Source of the DNA: Nocardioides sp.
Lineage (GTDB): Bacteria; Actinomycetota; Actinomycetes; Propionibacteriales; Nocardioidaceae
Assembly (NCBI GenBank): GCA_002729525.1
Contig: PBYI01000010.1
Coordinates: 1 to 63,896, forward strand
Length of the DNA: 63,896 nt
Direction of reading: 5' to 3'
The notes below the pieces were generated by a model. The model saw nothing but the letters and a program-made list of their open reading frames with translations, was not told the origin of the DNA and made no database searches. Positions within the stretch are counted from its first letter, which is position 1; every line of letters starts with the position of its first letter. This document shows, one piece after another, positions 1 to 9,500 of this stretch. The position numbers and the translations under genes were made by a program.

Positions 1-2
1 CG

Positions 3-1922
3 TACGGCGGTGCGGAGTGGGAGTACCTGGGTGCCAACGTGAAGTTCAAGGAGTCCGGTGACCCGGCCCTCGACGGCACGTGGATCAAGGAGATGGACGG
101 CGTCCAGGTGGGCTTCGTGGGTGCGGTGACCGAGCACCTCGACGAGCTGGTCTCCCCGGCCGGCATCACCGACATCGAGGTCACCGACATCGTCGAGGCG
201 ACCAACGCCGCGGCCGACGACCTCAAGTCCGAGGGTGCCGACATCGTGGTCCTGCTGGTGCACGAGGGTGCCCCGAGCAACGACTGCGACGAGATCGCCG
301 CGCTGGGTGCCGAGACGGACTTCGGTTCGATCGTCCAGGGCGTCAGCGACGACGTCGACGCGATCGTGTCGGGCCACACGCACCTGACCTACAACTGCTC
401 CTTCCCCGTCGCGGGCTGGAGCGACCGCGAGGTCACCGAGCGTCCCGTGGTCTCGGCCGGTCAGTACGGCTACAACCTCAACCAGATCCTCTTCTCCGTG
501 GACGAGGAGACCGGTGAGGTCGTGGGCATGGAGCAGAACGTGCTGCCGCTGACCATCGGCGTCGACCCGTACACCGCCAACTACCCGGCGGACCAGGACG
601 TCCAGGACATCGTCGACGCCGCCGTGGCGGAGGCCGACGTCCTCGGCGCCGAGCCGCTGGGTGACATCGACGGTGCGTTCTACCGGGCGAAGCTGGAGAA
701 CGGCACGACGGAGAACCGAGGTGGCGAGTCCACCCTGGGGAACCTGGTGGCCGAGATCCAGCAGTGGGCGACCAGCACGGAGGAGCGGGGCTCGGCGCAG
801 ATCGCGTTCATGAACCCCGGTGGTCTGCGTGCGGACCTCACCGGCTCGGGGGACACCTTCCCCAAGACGGTGACCTACAAGCAGGCCGCCAACGTCCAGC
901 CGTTCGCCAACACCCTGGTGAACATGGACCTGACCGGTGAGCAGCTCAAGGACGTGCTCGAGGAGCAGTGGCAGCCCGACGGCGCCTCGCGTCCGTTCCT
1001 CAAGCTCGGCATCTCCGAGGGCTTCACCTACCTCTACGACCCGACGGCCCCCGCCGGCGAGCACATCCTCCAGATGCGCCTCGACGGTGAGGTCATCGGT
1101 GCCGACGACGTGTTCTCGGTGACGGTGAACTCGTTCCTCGCCGCCGGTGGTGACGACTTCGACACCTTCGCGGAGGGCGCCGACGCCCGCGACACGGGCT
1201 ACAGCGACCTGCAGGCCCAGGTGGACTACTTCGCGGAGTTCGCCACCGAGGAGGCCGTGCCGGTCGACTACAGCCAGCGTGCCGTCGGCATGGTGCTGCC
1301 GGACGACTGGGGCGTCTACGAGGCCGGCGACACCGTCGACCTCGAGCTGTCGTCGCTGTCGATGACCAGTCCGGGCGACCTGACCGACTCCGAGGTCAGC
1401 CTCACGGTGTTCGGCACCGAGCTCGGGAGCGGCACGGTCGAGACCGTGAAGCAGTCCGCGCTGCCGGGCTTCGACGAGGCCGGTACGTCCTCGGCGTCGC
1501 TAACGATCCCCGACAACGCCGCCGGCGGCCTGTACGACGTGACGATCGAGGGGCCCGACACGGGCACCGCGGTCACCTTCACGATGGCCGTCGAGGAGGC
1601 GCCGGACACCACTCCGCCGCCGCCGGTCAAGGCACCCTCGGTGATCAACGTCCGTCACAAGCCGGCCAAGCCGGTGGCCGGCAAGGACCGCGTGCGGATC
1701 ATCGTGAACGTCGCGTCCGAGGGCAGGCCCGCCCAGGGACGGGTCGTCATCAAGGTGGCTGGTCGCAAGGCCTACACCATGCTGCTGAACCGGTTCGGTC
1801 GTGCGGTGGTCAAGGTGCCGCCGTTCGGTCAGCCGGGACGCAAGCAGGTGAGGGTGACCTACAACGGCAACAAGGAGACCGAGCCGAACCGCGTGCGGCA
1901 CGTGATCCGAGTGGTCCGGTAG
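3..1922 (+). CDS. Secreted metallophosphatase/5'-nucleotidase, 5'-truncated by the window edge
   Basis: The reading frame is already open at base 3, so the N-terminus (signal peptide and the first metal-binding motifs) lies outside the window; the GTG at 39 is internal. The visible part carries the metallophosphatase GHTH motif at 372-383 and the C-terminal 5'-nucleotidase substrate-domain signature NPGGLRAD at 813-836. The family hydrolyses nucleotides or phosphodiesters outside the cell with a dimetal centre. From about 1636 there is an Ig-like, lysine- and arginine-rich beta domain typical of actinobacterial exoproteins, probably for wall or surface association (inference). A strong hairpin terminator follows. 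The family call is secure; the exact substrate is not. Confidence 0.9.
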   Translation, partial: YGGAEWEYLGANVKFKESGDPALDGTWIKEMDGVQVGFVGAVTEHLDELVSPAGITDIEVTDIVEATNAAADDLKSEGADIVVLLVHEGAPSNDCDEIAALGAETDFGSIVQGVSDDVDAIVSGHTHLTYNCSFPVAGWSDREVTERPVVSAGQYGYNLNQILFSVDEETGEVVGMEQNVLPLTIGVDPYTANYPADQDVQDIVDAAVAEADVLGAEPLGDIDGAFYRAKLENGTTENRGGESTLGNLVAEIQQWATSTEERGSAQIAFMNPGGLRADLTGSGDTFPKTVTYKQAANVQPFANTLVNMDLTGEQLKDVLEEQWQPDGASRPFLKLGISEGFTYLYDPTAPAGEHILQMRLDGEVIGADDVFSVTVNSFLAAGGDDFDTFAEGADARDTGYSDLQAQVDYFAEFATEEAVPVDYSQRAVGMVLPDDWGVYEAGDTVDLELSSLSMTSPGDLTDSEVSLTVFGTELGSGTVETVKQSALPGFDEAGTSSASLTIPDNAAGGLYDVTIEGPDTGTAVTFTMAVEEAPDTTPPPPVKAPSVINVRHKPAKPVAGKDRVRIIVNVASEGRPAQGRVVIKVAGRKAYTMLLNRFGRAVVKVPPFGQPGRKQVRVTYNGNKETEPNRVRHVIRVVR

Positions 1923-1957
1923 TCCCACCACGCGGCTGACGCCGCACCTGCAACAAC

Positions 1958-1991
1958 CCCGAGGGGGTCGGCTCCGGCCGGCCCCCTCGGG
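1958..1991 (+). terminator. Hairpin terminator after the 5'-nucleotidase gene
   Basis: A 14-bp stem (1958-1971 with 1978-1991, one G-U pair) closes a 6-nt loop, 35 bp after the stop codon. It has no U-tract, as is usual for actinobacterial terminators. Confidence 0.75.
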
Positions 1992-2046
1992 CGCGTCCGG
2001 GGAGGGTGGCGCCCACGGGCTGGACCGGGGAGGGGAACCACCCCCC

Positions 2047-2072
2047 GGAACACCACGGCTTTGTGTAGCGTT
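2047..2072 (+). promoter_or_regulatory. ECF-sigma (SigE/SigH-like) promoter of the clgR-type gene
   Basis: GGAAC at 2047-2051 is followed, after 17 bp, by CGTT at 2069-2072. This matches the GGAAC...CGTT pattern of cell-envelope and heat/oxidative-stress ECF sigma factors. clgR in mycobacteria and corynebacteria is known to be under SigE or SigH control, so position and motif agree. Confidence 0.6.
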
Positions 2073-2100
2073 GGGGTGGAGGACGCAAGGAGGGATCCCC

Positions 2101-2421
2101 ATGGTGCTGTTCCGCCGCCTGCTGGGCGACGTGCTGCGAGAGCGCCGGGTGGAGCGCGGCCTGACGCTGCGCGAGCTCTCCAAGGAGGCCCGCGTGAGCC
2201 TCGGCTACATCTCCGAGATCGAGCGTGGTCGCAAGGAGGCCTCCTCCGAGCTCCTGGCCTCGCTGTGCGAGGCGCTCGAGACGCCGCTGTCGGCGGTCCT
2301 GCGCGACGTGTCGCACGCGGTCGCCGTCGAGGAGCGGGCCGCGATGCCGGCCACGCCGCTCACCGTCCCGGCTGCGGTCACCGTGCCGGACGACGCCGAG
2401 GTCGTCGCCTCCGCGGCCTGA
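2101..2421 (+). CDS. clgR: ClgR/PopR-type XRE-family transcriptional regulator
   Basis: A 106-aa protein starting at the ATG that follows an excellent ribosome site (AAGGAGGG, 2087-2094); an in-frame upstream ATG at 2071 lacks one. The N-terminal two thirds is a Cro/cI-type helix-turn-helix with the segments LGYISEIERGRKEASSELL, near-identical to the actinobacterial ClgR recognition region. ClgR activates clp protease and envelope-stress genes and is itself usually a Clp substrate. The C-terminal tail is Ala/Val/Pro-rich and ends in Ala-Ala, consistent with a degradation signal (inference). In many actinobacteria clgR lies close to recA; here recA is 32 kb away. Confidence 0.85.
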   Translation: MVLFRRLLGDVLRERRVERGLTLRELSKEARVSLGYISEIERGRKEASSELLASLCEALETPLSAVLRDVSHAVAVEERAAMPATPLTVPAAVTVPDDAEVVASAA

Positions 2422-2565
2422 CCCGCCCGGGTCGACCGCTCGGTCGCCTGCTCGCGCCGCCGCGTAACGCGCTGGTGCACCCGTCGTTGAGGACACCGGA
2501 GCGTCCGCTCGACGAGGAGCGCGTTCTGCCTGCGTACGCCGCCCTCGACGCCACAGGATGTCCCC

Positions 2566-5500
2566 GTGACCCACGCGCCCCGCCCCGCTCCCGACCGATC
2601 CGCGGGAGGTGCCGTCCGACGTCTCGTCGGCCTCCTCTCCGCCCTCCTGGTGGTGGCGGTCCTGCCCGTCCTCGCCCTGGCCCCGTCCTCGGCGGCCGAC
2701 GAGGAGCCGGCCGACACCGACGGGTCCGGCGCGGTCGCGCTGCTGACCCCGCTGACCTCGTTCACCCAGGACACCGCGCGGCGCACCACGGTCGAGCCGT
2801 CGACGTACGTCGGGGGCCGCCTCGACCTGGCCGCTGCGCGTACCGCGCTGGCGCCGGCCGCCGAGCGCACCGTGCGGATCGCGCTGCCCGCGCCCGACGG
2901 CACCCTGGCGGAGTTCGACGTCACCGAGTACGCCGTGATGGAGCCCGGCCTGGCCGCCCAGCACCCCGAGCTGCACGCCTACGCCGGCCGGGGCGTGACC
3001 GACCCGCGCGAGACGATCCGTCTCGACGTCACCCCGCTCGGCCTGCACGCCTCGGTGCGGCGTACCGGCGGCGTCCGGGCGTGGTACGTCGACCCGGCCT
3101 ACTACGGCCGCGGCGTCACCGCCCACATCAGTTACCTGATCGACGACCTGCCGGAGCGTGACCTGGAGATCGTCGAGCCGGAGATCAAGCGCGCCCCGGG
3201 CGGCGCGTCCATCGCCACCGACGCCTCCCGGACCGGCCTGCAGCGCGCCGGCGAGGTCGTCACCCAGCGCACCTACCGGATGGCCTGGGTGACCACCCCG
3301 TCGTACGCCGAGGACTTCGGTACCGAGAACGTCACCGCGGTGAAGTTCATCCAGCTCAACCGGGCCAACCACATCTACAACGACGACATGGCGATCAGCT
3401 TCGTCCTCGTTGACGGCACCGACGACCTCAACCTCGACACGCTGGAGAAGGCCACCGGCGACGACGGCCCGTGCGGCGCCAACGCGTGCTTCGCGGAGTC
3501 CGAGATCACCTCCTGCGGCGGCAACGGCATCGACCGCAACAACTTCGTCGCCGGCCAGATCGTCGGCGCCGACAGCTACGACATCGGCCACCTCGGCTCC
3601 GGTGAGGGCTCCGGCGGCGTCGCCTACCTCGGTGTCGTCGGCGGCGAGCTCAAGGCCGGCGGGTGCACCGCCCTCGACGAGCCGCGCGGCGACTTCTACG
3701 CTGTCGACTTCTTCGCCCACGAGGTCGGCCACCAGATGGGCGGCAACCACACCTTCAACGGCACCAACGGCTCCTGCGCCGGCATCAACCGCAACGGCGA
3801 GACCTCGGTCGAGCCCGGCTCGGGCTCCTCGGTGATGGCCTACGCCGGCATCTGCTTCAACGACGACCTCCAGCCGCACACCGACCCGTACTTCTCCCAG
3901 CGCACGATCGACGAGTTCACCGCCGTGAGCACGGCCGAGCCCGAGCTCCTCAGCGAGCAGCAGGTCGTCAACCTGACCGGCCTCAGCGGCACCGACAGCT
4001 TCAACCTCACCTATCCCGGCGCGGCTCCGCAGCTGATCACCAACGGCGCCAACTACACCGCCGCCGGTCTGGAGACCGCGATCCTCGCCCTCACCGGCAC
4101 CGTCGCCGACGTCAGCGGGTACGACGGCGCGAGCGCGCCGAGCGCCGACGGCTTCACCGTGGACTTCGCCGGCACCGCCGACCTCGACCGGCTCGGCGTC
4201 ACGCCCGTCTCGGGCGACGTCGCCGGTTTCACCGGCGTCACGATCGAGGGTGGCCCGACCACCAACCAGGGCATCGCGACCGTGTCGTCCAACCACCGCC
4301 CCGTGGTCGACGCGGGTGAGGACAAGGACCTGCCGATCCTCACGCCGTTCACGCTCACCGGCTCGGCCACCGACGCCGACGCCGGCGAGACCGAGGGTCT
4401 GACCTACCTGTGGGAGCAGAACGACCCGGGCGTGAACCCGCTCGTGGGCGACCTGCTCGCCTCCCCGGTCAAGCTCACCGGCCCGCTGTTCCGCGTGTTC
4501 GGCACCAAGGCCGAGGTCAGCGACGAGGACACGCTGCTCTACGAGTCGCCGGGCGAGAACCTCGCCGACGGCGACCCGAGCCGCACGTTCCCCGACATCG
4601 TGCAGGTCCTCGACGGCAACACCAACGCCGCCGGTGTCTGCCCGGTGCCGACGACCGACCCGACGTCTCCGATGGAGGGTGACGCGCTGGACTGCTACTC
4701 GGAGTTCCTGCCGGACGCGGCGTACGCGCTGGCCAGCGGTGAGCTGAACTTCCGCCTCACCGTGCGTGACGGCAACGACCTCGCCGGCGGCACCGGGTAC
4801 GACGACGTCACGCTGTCGCTCGACCCGACCGCGGGTCCGTTCACCGTCGACTCCCGGTCGACCTCCGGCAGCCCGACCGAGGCCGGGGCGACCGAGACCG
4901 TCGAGTGGACCGTGGCGGGCACCGACGCCGCGAGCCTCGCGCCGAACGTGCGGATCCTGCTCTCGACCGACGGTGGTCTGACCTACCCCGAGGTGCTCGC
5001 GGAGTCGACCCCGAACGACGGCGAGCAGGCGGTCGTGCTGCCCGACGTCAACACCGAGCAGGCCCGGATCCGGGTCGAGGCGGTCGACAACTACTTCTTC
5101 GGCGTCAACGGGGCCGACTTCACCATCGTCGGCACCGAGACCCCGGAGCCGCCGACCGGGAAGGCGCCGACCACCTCGGTGGTGTCCGGTCCGGGCATCA
5201 ACTCCTTCGTGCTCGGCCAGCGCGCCGTCTACCAGCTGGAGTCCGACGCCGAGGACGCGGAGTTCTACTGCCGCCTCGACGGCGAGCTCGTCGACTGCCT
5301 CGACGGTCGGGTCGTGCTCACCGGCCTCAGCGGCGGCACGCACCTGCTCATCGCGTCGGCGTACACCGAGGAGGGTGGGTTCGACACCACGCCCGCCCAG
5401 CGGCGCTTCGCCGTCGTCGCCAACGAGCGGACGATGATCCAGCGCACCGACAACTGGGCGACCGGCAAGGCCGGCTGGGCCTACCGGACGTCGTACTACC

Positions 5501-5778
5501 GCACCGCGAAGAAGGACCAGGAGCTGCGGATCCGTGGACGCGAGATGCGCAAGTTCGCGCTGCTCGTGCGACGCGGCAAGGGCTACGGCAAGGTCGCGGT
5601 CTTCGTCGGTCGGAAGAAGGTCGGCACGGTCAACCTGGCCGCCAGCCGAACCCAGAACAAGGTGCTGGTGAAGGTCGAGGCGTTCCGCACGCCGCGCACC
5701 GGCACGATCCGGGTGCGGACGCTGACCGGCAAGAAGGTCATCATCGACGGGATCGGGATCTTCAACCCCGACCTCTGA
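2566..5778 (+). CDS. Secreted reprolysin-type zinc metalloprotease with C-terminal beta domains
   Basis: A 1070-aa protein starting with GTG, 6 nt after a CAGGAT -10-like hexamer (2554-2559), so possibly leaderless. Residues about 20-45 form a hydrophobic signal sequence ending in an Ala-rich cleavage region. The catalytic zinc site HEVGHQMGGNH is at residues 385-395, followed by a Met-turn-like SVMAYAG segment about 35 residues later, as in M12B/M72-type reprolysin-like peptidases. The remainder holds PKD/Ig-like repeats (about 570-870) and a basic C-terminal beta domain resembling that of other actinobacterial exoenzymes. It should degrade extracellular protein. It is convergent with nei2, with only 7 bp between the stop codons. 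Confidence 0.88.
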   Translation: MTHAPRPAPDRSAGGAVRRLVGLLSALLVVAVLPVLALAPSSAADEEPADTDGSGAVALLTPLTSFTQDTARRTTVEPSTYVGGRLDLAAARTALAPAAERTVRIALPAPDGTLAEFDVTEYAVMEPGLAAQHPELHAYAGRGVTDPRETIRLDVTPLGLHASVRRTGGVRAWYVDPAYYGRGVTAHISYLIDDLPERDLEIVEPEIKRAPGGASIATDASRTGLQRAGEVVTQRTYRMAWVTTPSYAEDFGTENVTAVKFIQLNRANHIYNDDMAISFVLVDGTDDLNLDTLEKATGDDGPCGANACFAESEITSCGGNGIDRNNFVAGQIVGADSYDIGHLGSGEGSGGVAYLGVVGGELKAGGCTALDEPRGDFYAVDFFAHEVGHQMGGNHTFNGTNGSCAGINRNGETSVEPGSGSSVMAYAGICFNDDLQPHTDPYFSQRTIDEFTAVSTAEPELLSEQQVVNLTGLSGTDSFNLTYPGAAPQLITNGANYTAAGLETAILALTGTVADVSGYDGASAPSADGFTVDFAGTADLDRLGVTPVSGDVAGFTGVTIEGGPTTNQGIATVSSNHRPVVDAGEDKDLPILTPFTLTGSATDADAGETEGLTYLWEQNDPGVNPLVGDLLASPVKLTGPLFRVFGTKAEVSDEDTLLYESPGENLADGDPSRTFPDIVQVLDGNTNAAGVCPVPTTDPTSPMEGDALDCYSEFLPDAAYALASGELNFRLTVRDGNDLAGGTGYDDVTLSLDPTAGPFTVDSRSTSGSPTEAGATETVEWTVAGTDAASLAPNVRILLSTDGGLTYPEVLAESTPNDGEQAVVLPDVNTEQARIRVEAVDNYFFGVNGADFTIVGTETPEPPTGKAPTTSVVSGPGINSFVLGQRAVYQLESDAEDAEFYCRLDGELVDCLDGRVVLTGLSGGTHLLIASAYTEEGGFDTTPAQRRFAVVANERTMIQRTDNWATGKAGWAYRTSYYRTAKKDQELRIRGREMRKFALLVRRGKGYGKVAVFVGRKKVGTVNLAASRTQNKVLVKVEAFRTPRTGTIRVRTLTGKKVIIDGIGIFNPDL

Positions 5779-5785
5779 GGACGGC

Positions 5786-6595
5786 TCACACGCCCTGGGC
5801 AGCACCGGGCCGGTCGGGCTGGCAGCGCGGACACCAGTAGGTGGCCCGCTCCCGCCCGGCCGGTCCGGTCATGTCGACGGCGACCGGGGCCGCGCAGCGT
5901 CGGCACGGACGACGGTCGCGCCGGTAGACCCAGTGCGGCTCGCGCAGGTCGCCGGTCGTCGCCTGGACCGGTCGGTCGCTGTTGACCCGGAGCACCTGGG
6001 CCGCCCGGGCGACGAGCCGGGGCAGCGCGTCGACCTCGCCGACCGGCGTGCGCGGGTGGACGCCGGTCAGGAAGCACAGCTCGGCGGCGTACATGTTGCC
6101 GATGCCGGCGAGGTTGCGCTGGTCGAGGAGCGCCTCCACCAGCGGCCGGTCGGGATCGGCGCGGAGCCGGCGCAGCGCCTCCTCGGGATCCCAGCCGGGA
6201 CCGAGGAGGTCGGGGCCGAGGTGCCCCACCACGTCGTCCTCGTCGGCGGTCGGCAGCAGCTCGACGACGCCGAGCGAGAAGCCCACGGCCTGCCGCCGCG
6301 CGGTGGTGAGGACGACGCGGGCCTGGCGCGCCGGACGAGGCCAGCGCCCGCCGGGGCGCAGCACCCGCCAGGCGCCCTCCATCTTCAGGTGCGTGTGCAG
6401 CGTCAGCCGCTCTCCGTCGGCGTCGACGCGGGTCAGCAGGTGCTTGCCGCGGCTGGCGGTGCCGACGACGGTGGCGCCGACGAGGTCGACGGTCGCGTGC
6501 TGAGGCACCCGCAGGTCGGCCGCCACCAGACGGTCACCGGTCAGCGACCGGTCGAGCAGTCGCGCGGCCCGGAAGACGGTGTCGCCCTCGGGCAC
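5786..6595 (-). CDS. nei2: Endonuclease VIII-like DNA glycosylase/AP lyase (Nei2)
   Basis: A 269-aa Fpg/Nei-family protein beginning MPEGDTV: after Met removal Pro is the Schiff-base nucleophile and Glu the second catalytic residue, and the following D replaces the L/F of Fpg, marking the Nei group. A conserved Lys lies in the RGKHLL segment, and a C4 zinc finger (CRRC...CPRC) is at about residues 225-255. It excises oxidised pyrimidines in base-excision repair. Its ATG lies 3 bp after the lhr stop, so the two form an operon. The lhr-nei pairing recurs in mycobacteria and streptomycetes. Confidence 0.92.
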   Translation of the reverse strand: MPEGDTVFRAARLLDRSLTGDRLVAADLRVPQHATVDLVGATVVGTASRGKHLLTRVDADGERLTLHTHLKMEGAWRVLRPGGRWPRPARQARVVLTTARRQAVGFSLGVVELLPTADEDDVVGHLGPDLLGPGWDPEEALRRLRADPDRPLVEALLDQRNLAGIGNMYAAELCFLTGVHPRTPVGEVDALPRLVARAAQVLRVNSDRPVQATTGDLREPHWVYRRDRRPCRRCAAPVAVDMTGPAGRERATYWCPRCQPDRPGAAQGV

Positions 6596-6598
6596 GAC

Positions 6599-9500
6599 TC
6601 AGCCGCGCCCGGCGTAGGTGCTGCCGCGCAGACGCAGGCCCTGCGGCGTCGCGGTGAACCCGGCCGCGTCGAGTGCCTCGCGCAACGGCGTGGCGCCGCC
6701 ACCGAGGAGCGCGGTGCCGTCGGCCTTCTCGACCGTGAGCCGGCCCAGCGAGCCGCGCTGCACGGTCTCGGCCAGGGCCGCGGCGGCGGGCTGGAGCAGC
6801 GTGGGCTCGTCGCTCCAGGTGAGCAGCGTCTTCCCACCCCGCTCGACGTAGAGCACCAGGACGCCGTCGACGAGGACGACGACCGCGCCGGCCTTGCGCC
6901 CGGGACGATGGCCGCTCTCGCGGTCGTCGGGAGCGTCGGGCCACGGGAGGGCGGCCCCGAACGGGTTGGCGGGGTCGGTCGCGGCGAGCGCGATCGCGGC
7001 CGGCTTGTGCGCGCCGCCGTCGGGTGCGAACGGGTCGTCGGACGTCGTCGCGCCCGGCGCCTCGGCGAACGTGCGCAGCCGGTCGACCGCACCGGCCGTG
7101 CCGAACTGGGCCGCGCCGAGGCCCTCGACGAAGTAGCCGCGCCGGCAGCGGCCGGAGTCCTCGAACGCGGACAGCACCTTGTAGACCGCGGCGAAGCCGC
7201 CCGGGGTGCGCTCACTGACGACGGCGCCGCGCAGCACCACGCCGTGTCGGTCGAGCAGACGCTCGGCGTGCGCGTGGGCACGCCTGGTCGGGTCGGTGTC
7301 GACGTCCTCCAGCAGCGCCCAGCGGCCGGCGGTCTCGGGAGGACCGGAGCGCACGCTGCTGCCGGAGCGACGGGTACGCGGCGGCGTACGGCGGGTGCGG
7401 TGGCTGGCGCGGCCCGCCCGGGTCAGCGCCCGCAGCGGGGCGAGGGTGTCGTTGGTGACCCGGCCGCTCCACACCAGCTCCCACAGCACCTCGCTGATCG
7501 CGGCGTCGGCGAGGCCGGGCCGGTCGAGGGCGCGGCGGGCAGCGTCGGCGAGCTGGCGGAAGAACAGCGCGCCGCCGGGGGCGAGGGCCTCGAGCAGCGG
7601 GTCGCCGAGCTCGGAGGCCTCCAGCAGCGTCGGCTCCGGCAGCGTGAGCGGCGCCTGGTCGGGCAGGTGGAGGCTGACCCATCCGTCGGTGCCGGGCAGG
7701 GTGCCGTGGCCCGCCCAGACGACCTCCCCGGCCGACGTCAGCTCGTCGAGGTACGACGGCTCGTAGTCGCGCACCCGGGCGCCCAGCACCAGCGGCTCCA
7801 GGGCGCTCGCCGGCACGGGGGCGCCCGCGAGCTGCTCGACGACCGTGAGCACGCCGTCGACGCCGTAGACGCCCGACCGGTCGCGACCCCCCTTCCCCTG
7901 GCCGTGCCCGGCGCCGGCGACGTGCTGCCAGGCGCCGAGGAACCGGGCGAGCGCGGCGGGCTCGACCGGCTCGACCTCCTTGCGCAGCCGGGCGAGCGAC
8001 CGGCGGCGCAGCCGGCGCAGCACCTCGGCGTCGCACCACTCCGAGCCGGAGCCGTGCGGGCGGAACTCGCCCTCCAGCATTCGGCCGTGCGCGGCGAGCC
8101 GCTGCAGGGTGTGCCGGACGACCGCGGCGCCGAGTCCGAGCCGCGCGGCGACGTCGGCGGTGGTGAACGGGCCGTGCGTGCGGGCGAAGCGGCCGACGAG
8201 GTCGCCGAGCGGGTCGTCGACCGGGTCGGCGAAGACGTCGGGCGTGCCGGGTGGGACCGGGACGCCGAGACCGTCGCGCAGCCGGGCGACGTCCTCGACG
8301 ACCGCCCAGCGCTCCGTGCCGGCGATGCGCACCTCCACCACCCGGCGGGTGCTGCGCAGGGTCGCCAGCCAGTCGGTGACCTCGGCCGCCACGTCGTCGG
8401 CCACGTCGGGCCGGGTACGGGCGGCGAGCTCCTCGACGCTCATCGGCCCGAGCACCCGCAGCGCGTCGACCACGCCCTCGGCGTCACGGACCCGGCGGTC
8501 CTCGGCGAGCCGCTGGAGCTCAAGCTCGACCTCCTCCAGCACCGCGGGGTCGAGCAGCTCGCGCAGCTCGGCGCGGCCGAGCAGCTCGGCCAGCAGCGAC
8601 TGGTCGAGCGAGAGCGCCGCGGCCCGGCGCTCGGCGAGGGGTGAGTCGCCCTCGTAGACGAACTGCGCGACGTACCCGAACAGCAGGCTGCGCGCGAACG
8701 GCGACGGGGAGTGCGTGGCGACGTCGGTGACGGTGACCTCGCGCTGCTCGACGCGCTTCATCAGCGCCACCAGGTTGGGCAGGTCGTAGACGTCCTGGAG
8801 GCACTCGCGGACGGCCTCGAGGACGATCGGGAACGAGGGGTACTTGCCGGCGACCTCGAGCAGGGCCGCGGCGCGCTGGCGCTGCTGCCACAGCGGGGAG
8901 CGGCGGCCGGGGTCGCGGCGGGGGAGGAGCAGCGCGCGGGCGGCGCACTCGCGGAAGCGGGAGGCGAAGAGCGCCGACCCGCCGACCTCGTCGGTGACGA
9001 GCTGCTCGATCTCGTCGGGCTCGAACACGACCACGTCGCCCGAGGGCGGCTCGGCGTCGGTGTCGGGCACCCGGACGACGATGCCGTCGTCGGAGGCGAC
9101 CGCCTGCCCGTCGACGCCGTACCGCTCACGCATCCGGGCGTTGATCGCCAGCGCCCACGGCGCGTGCACCGGGACGCCGTACGGCGAGTGGACGACCAGG
9201 CGCCAGTCGCCCAGCTCGTCGCGGAATCGCTCGACCAGGATCGTGCGGTCGCTCGGCACGACGCGGGTGGCCTCGACCTGCTCGGCGACGTAGTCGACGA
9301 GGTTGCGCGCCGCCCACGCGTCGAGGCCGGCCTCCTGGACGGCGGCGACCGCGGCGTCGGGCTTCCGGCCGGCGATCTCCCGGGTCAGCGCTCCGACCGC
9401 GGCGCCCATCTCGGCGGGACGGCCGAGGGCGTCGCCCTTCCAGAACGGCAGCCGTCCGGGGACACCCGGCGCGGGGGTGACCAGCACCCGGTCGTGCGTG

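Noticed and set aside
1810..5805. Long minus-strand open frame antisense to the reprolysin gene
   Set aside because: High-GC shadow frame: repetitive Arg/Gly/Val/Asp composition and no motifs, opposite a gene with a signal peptide and zinc site.
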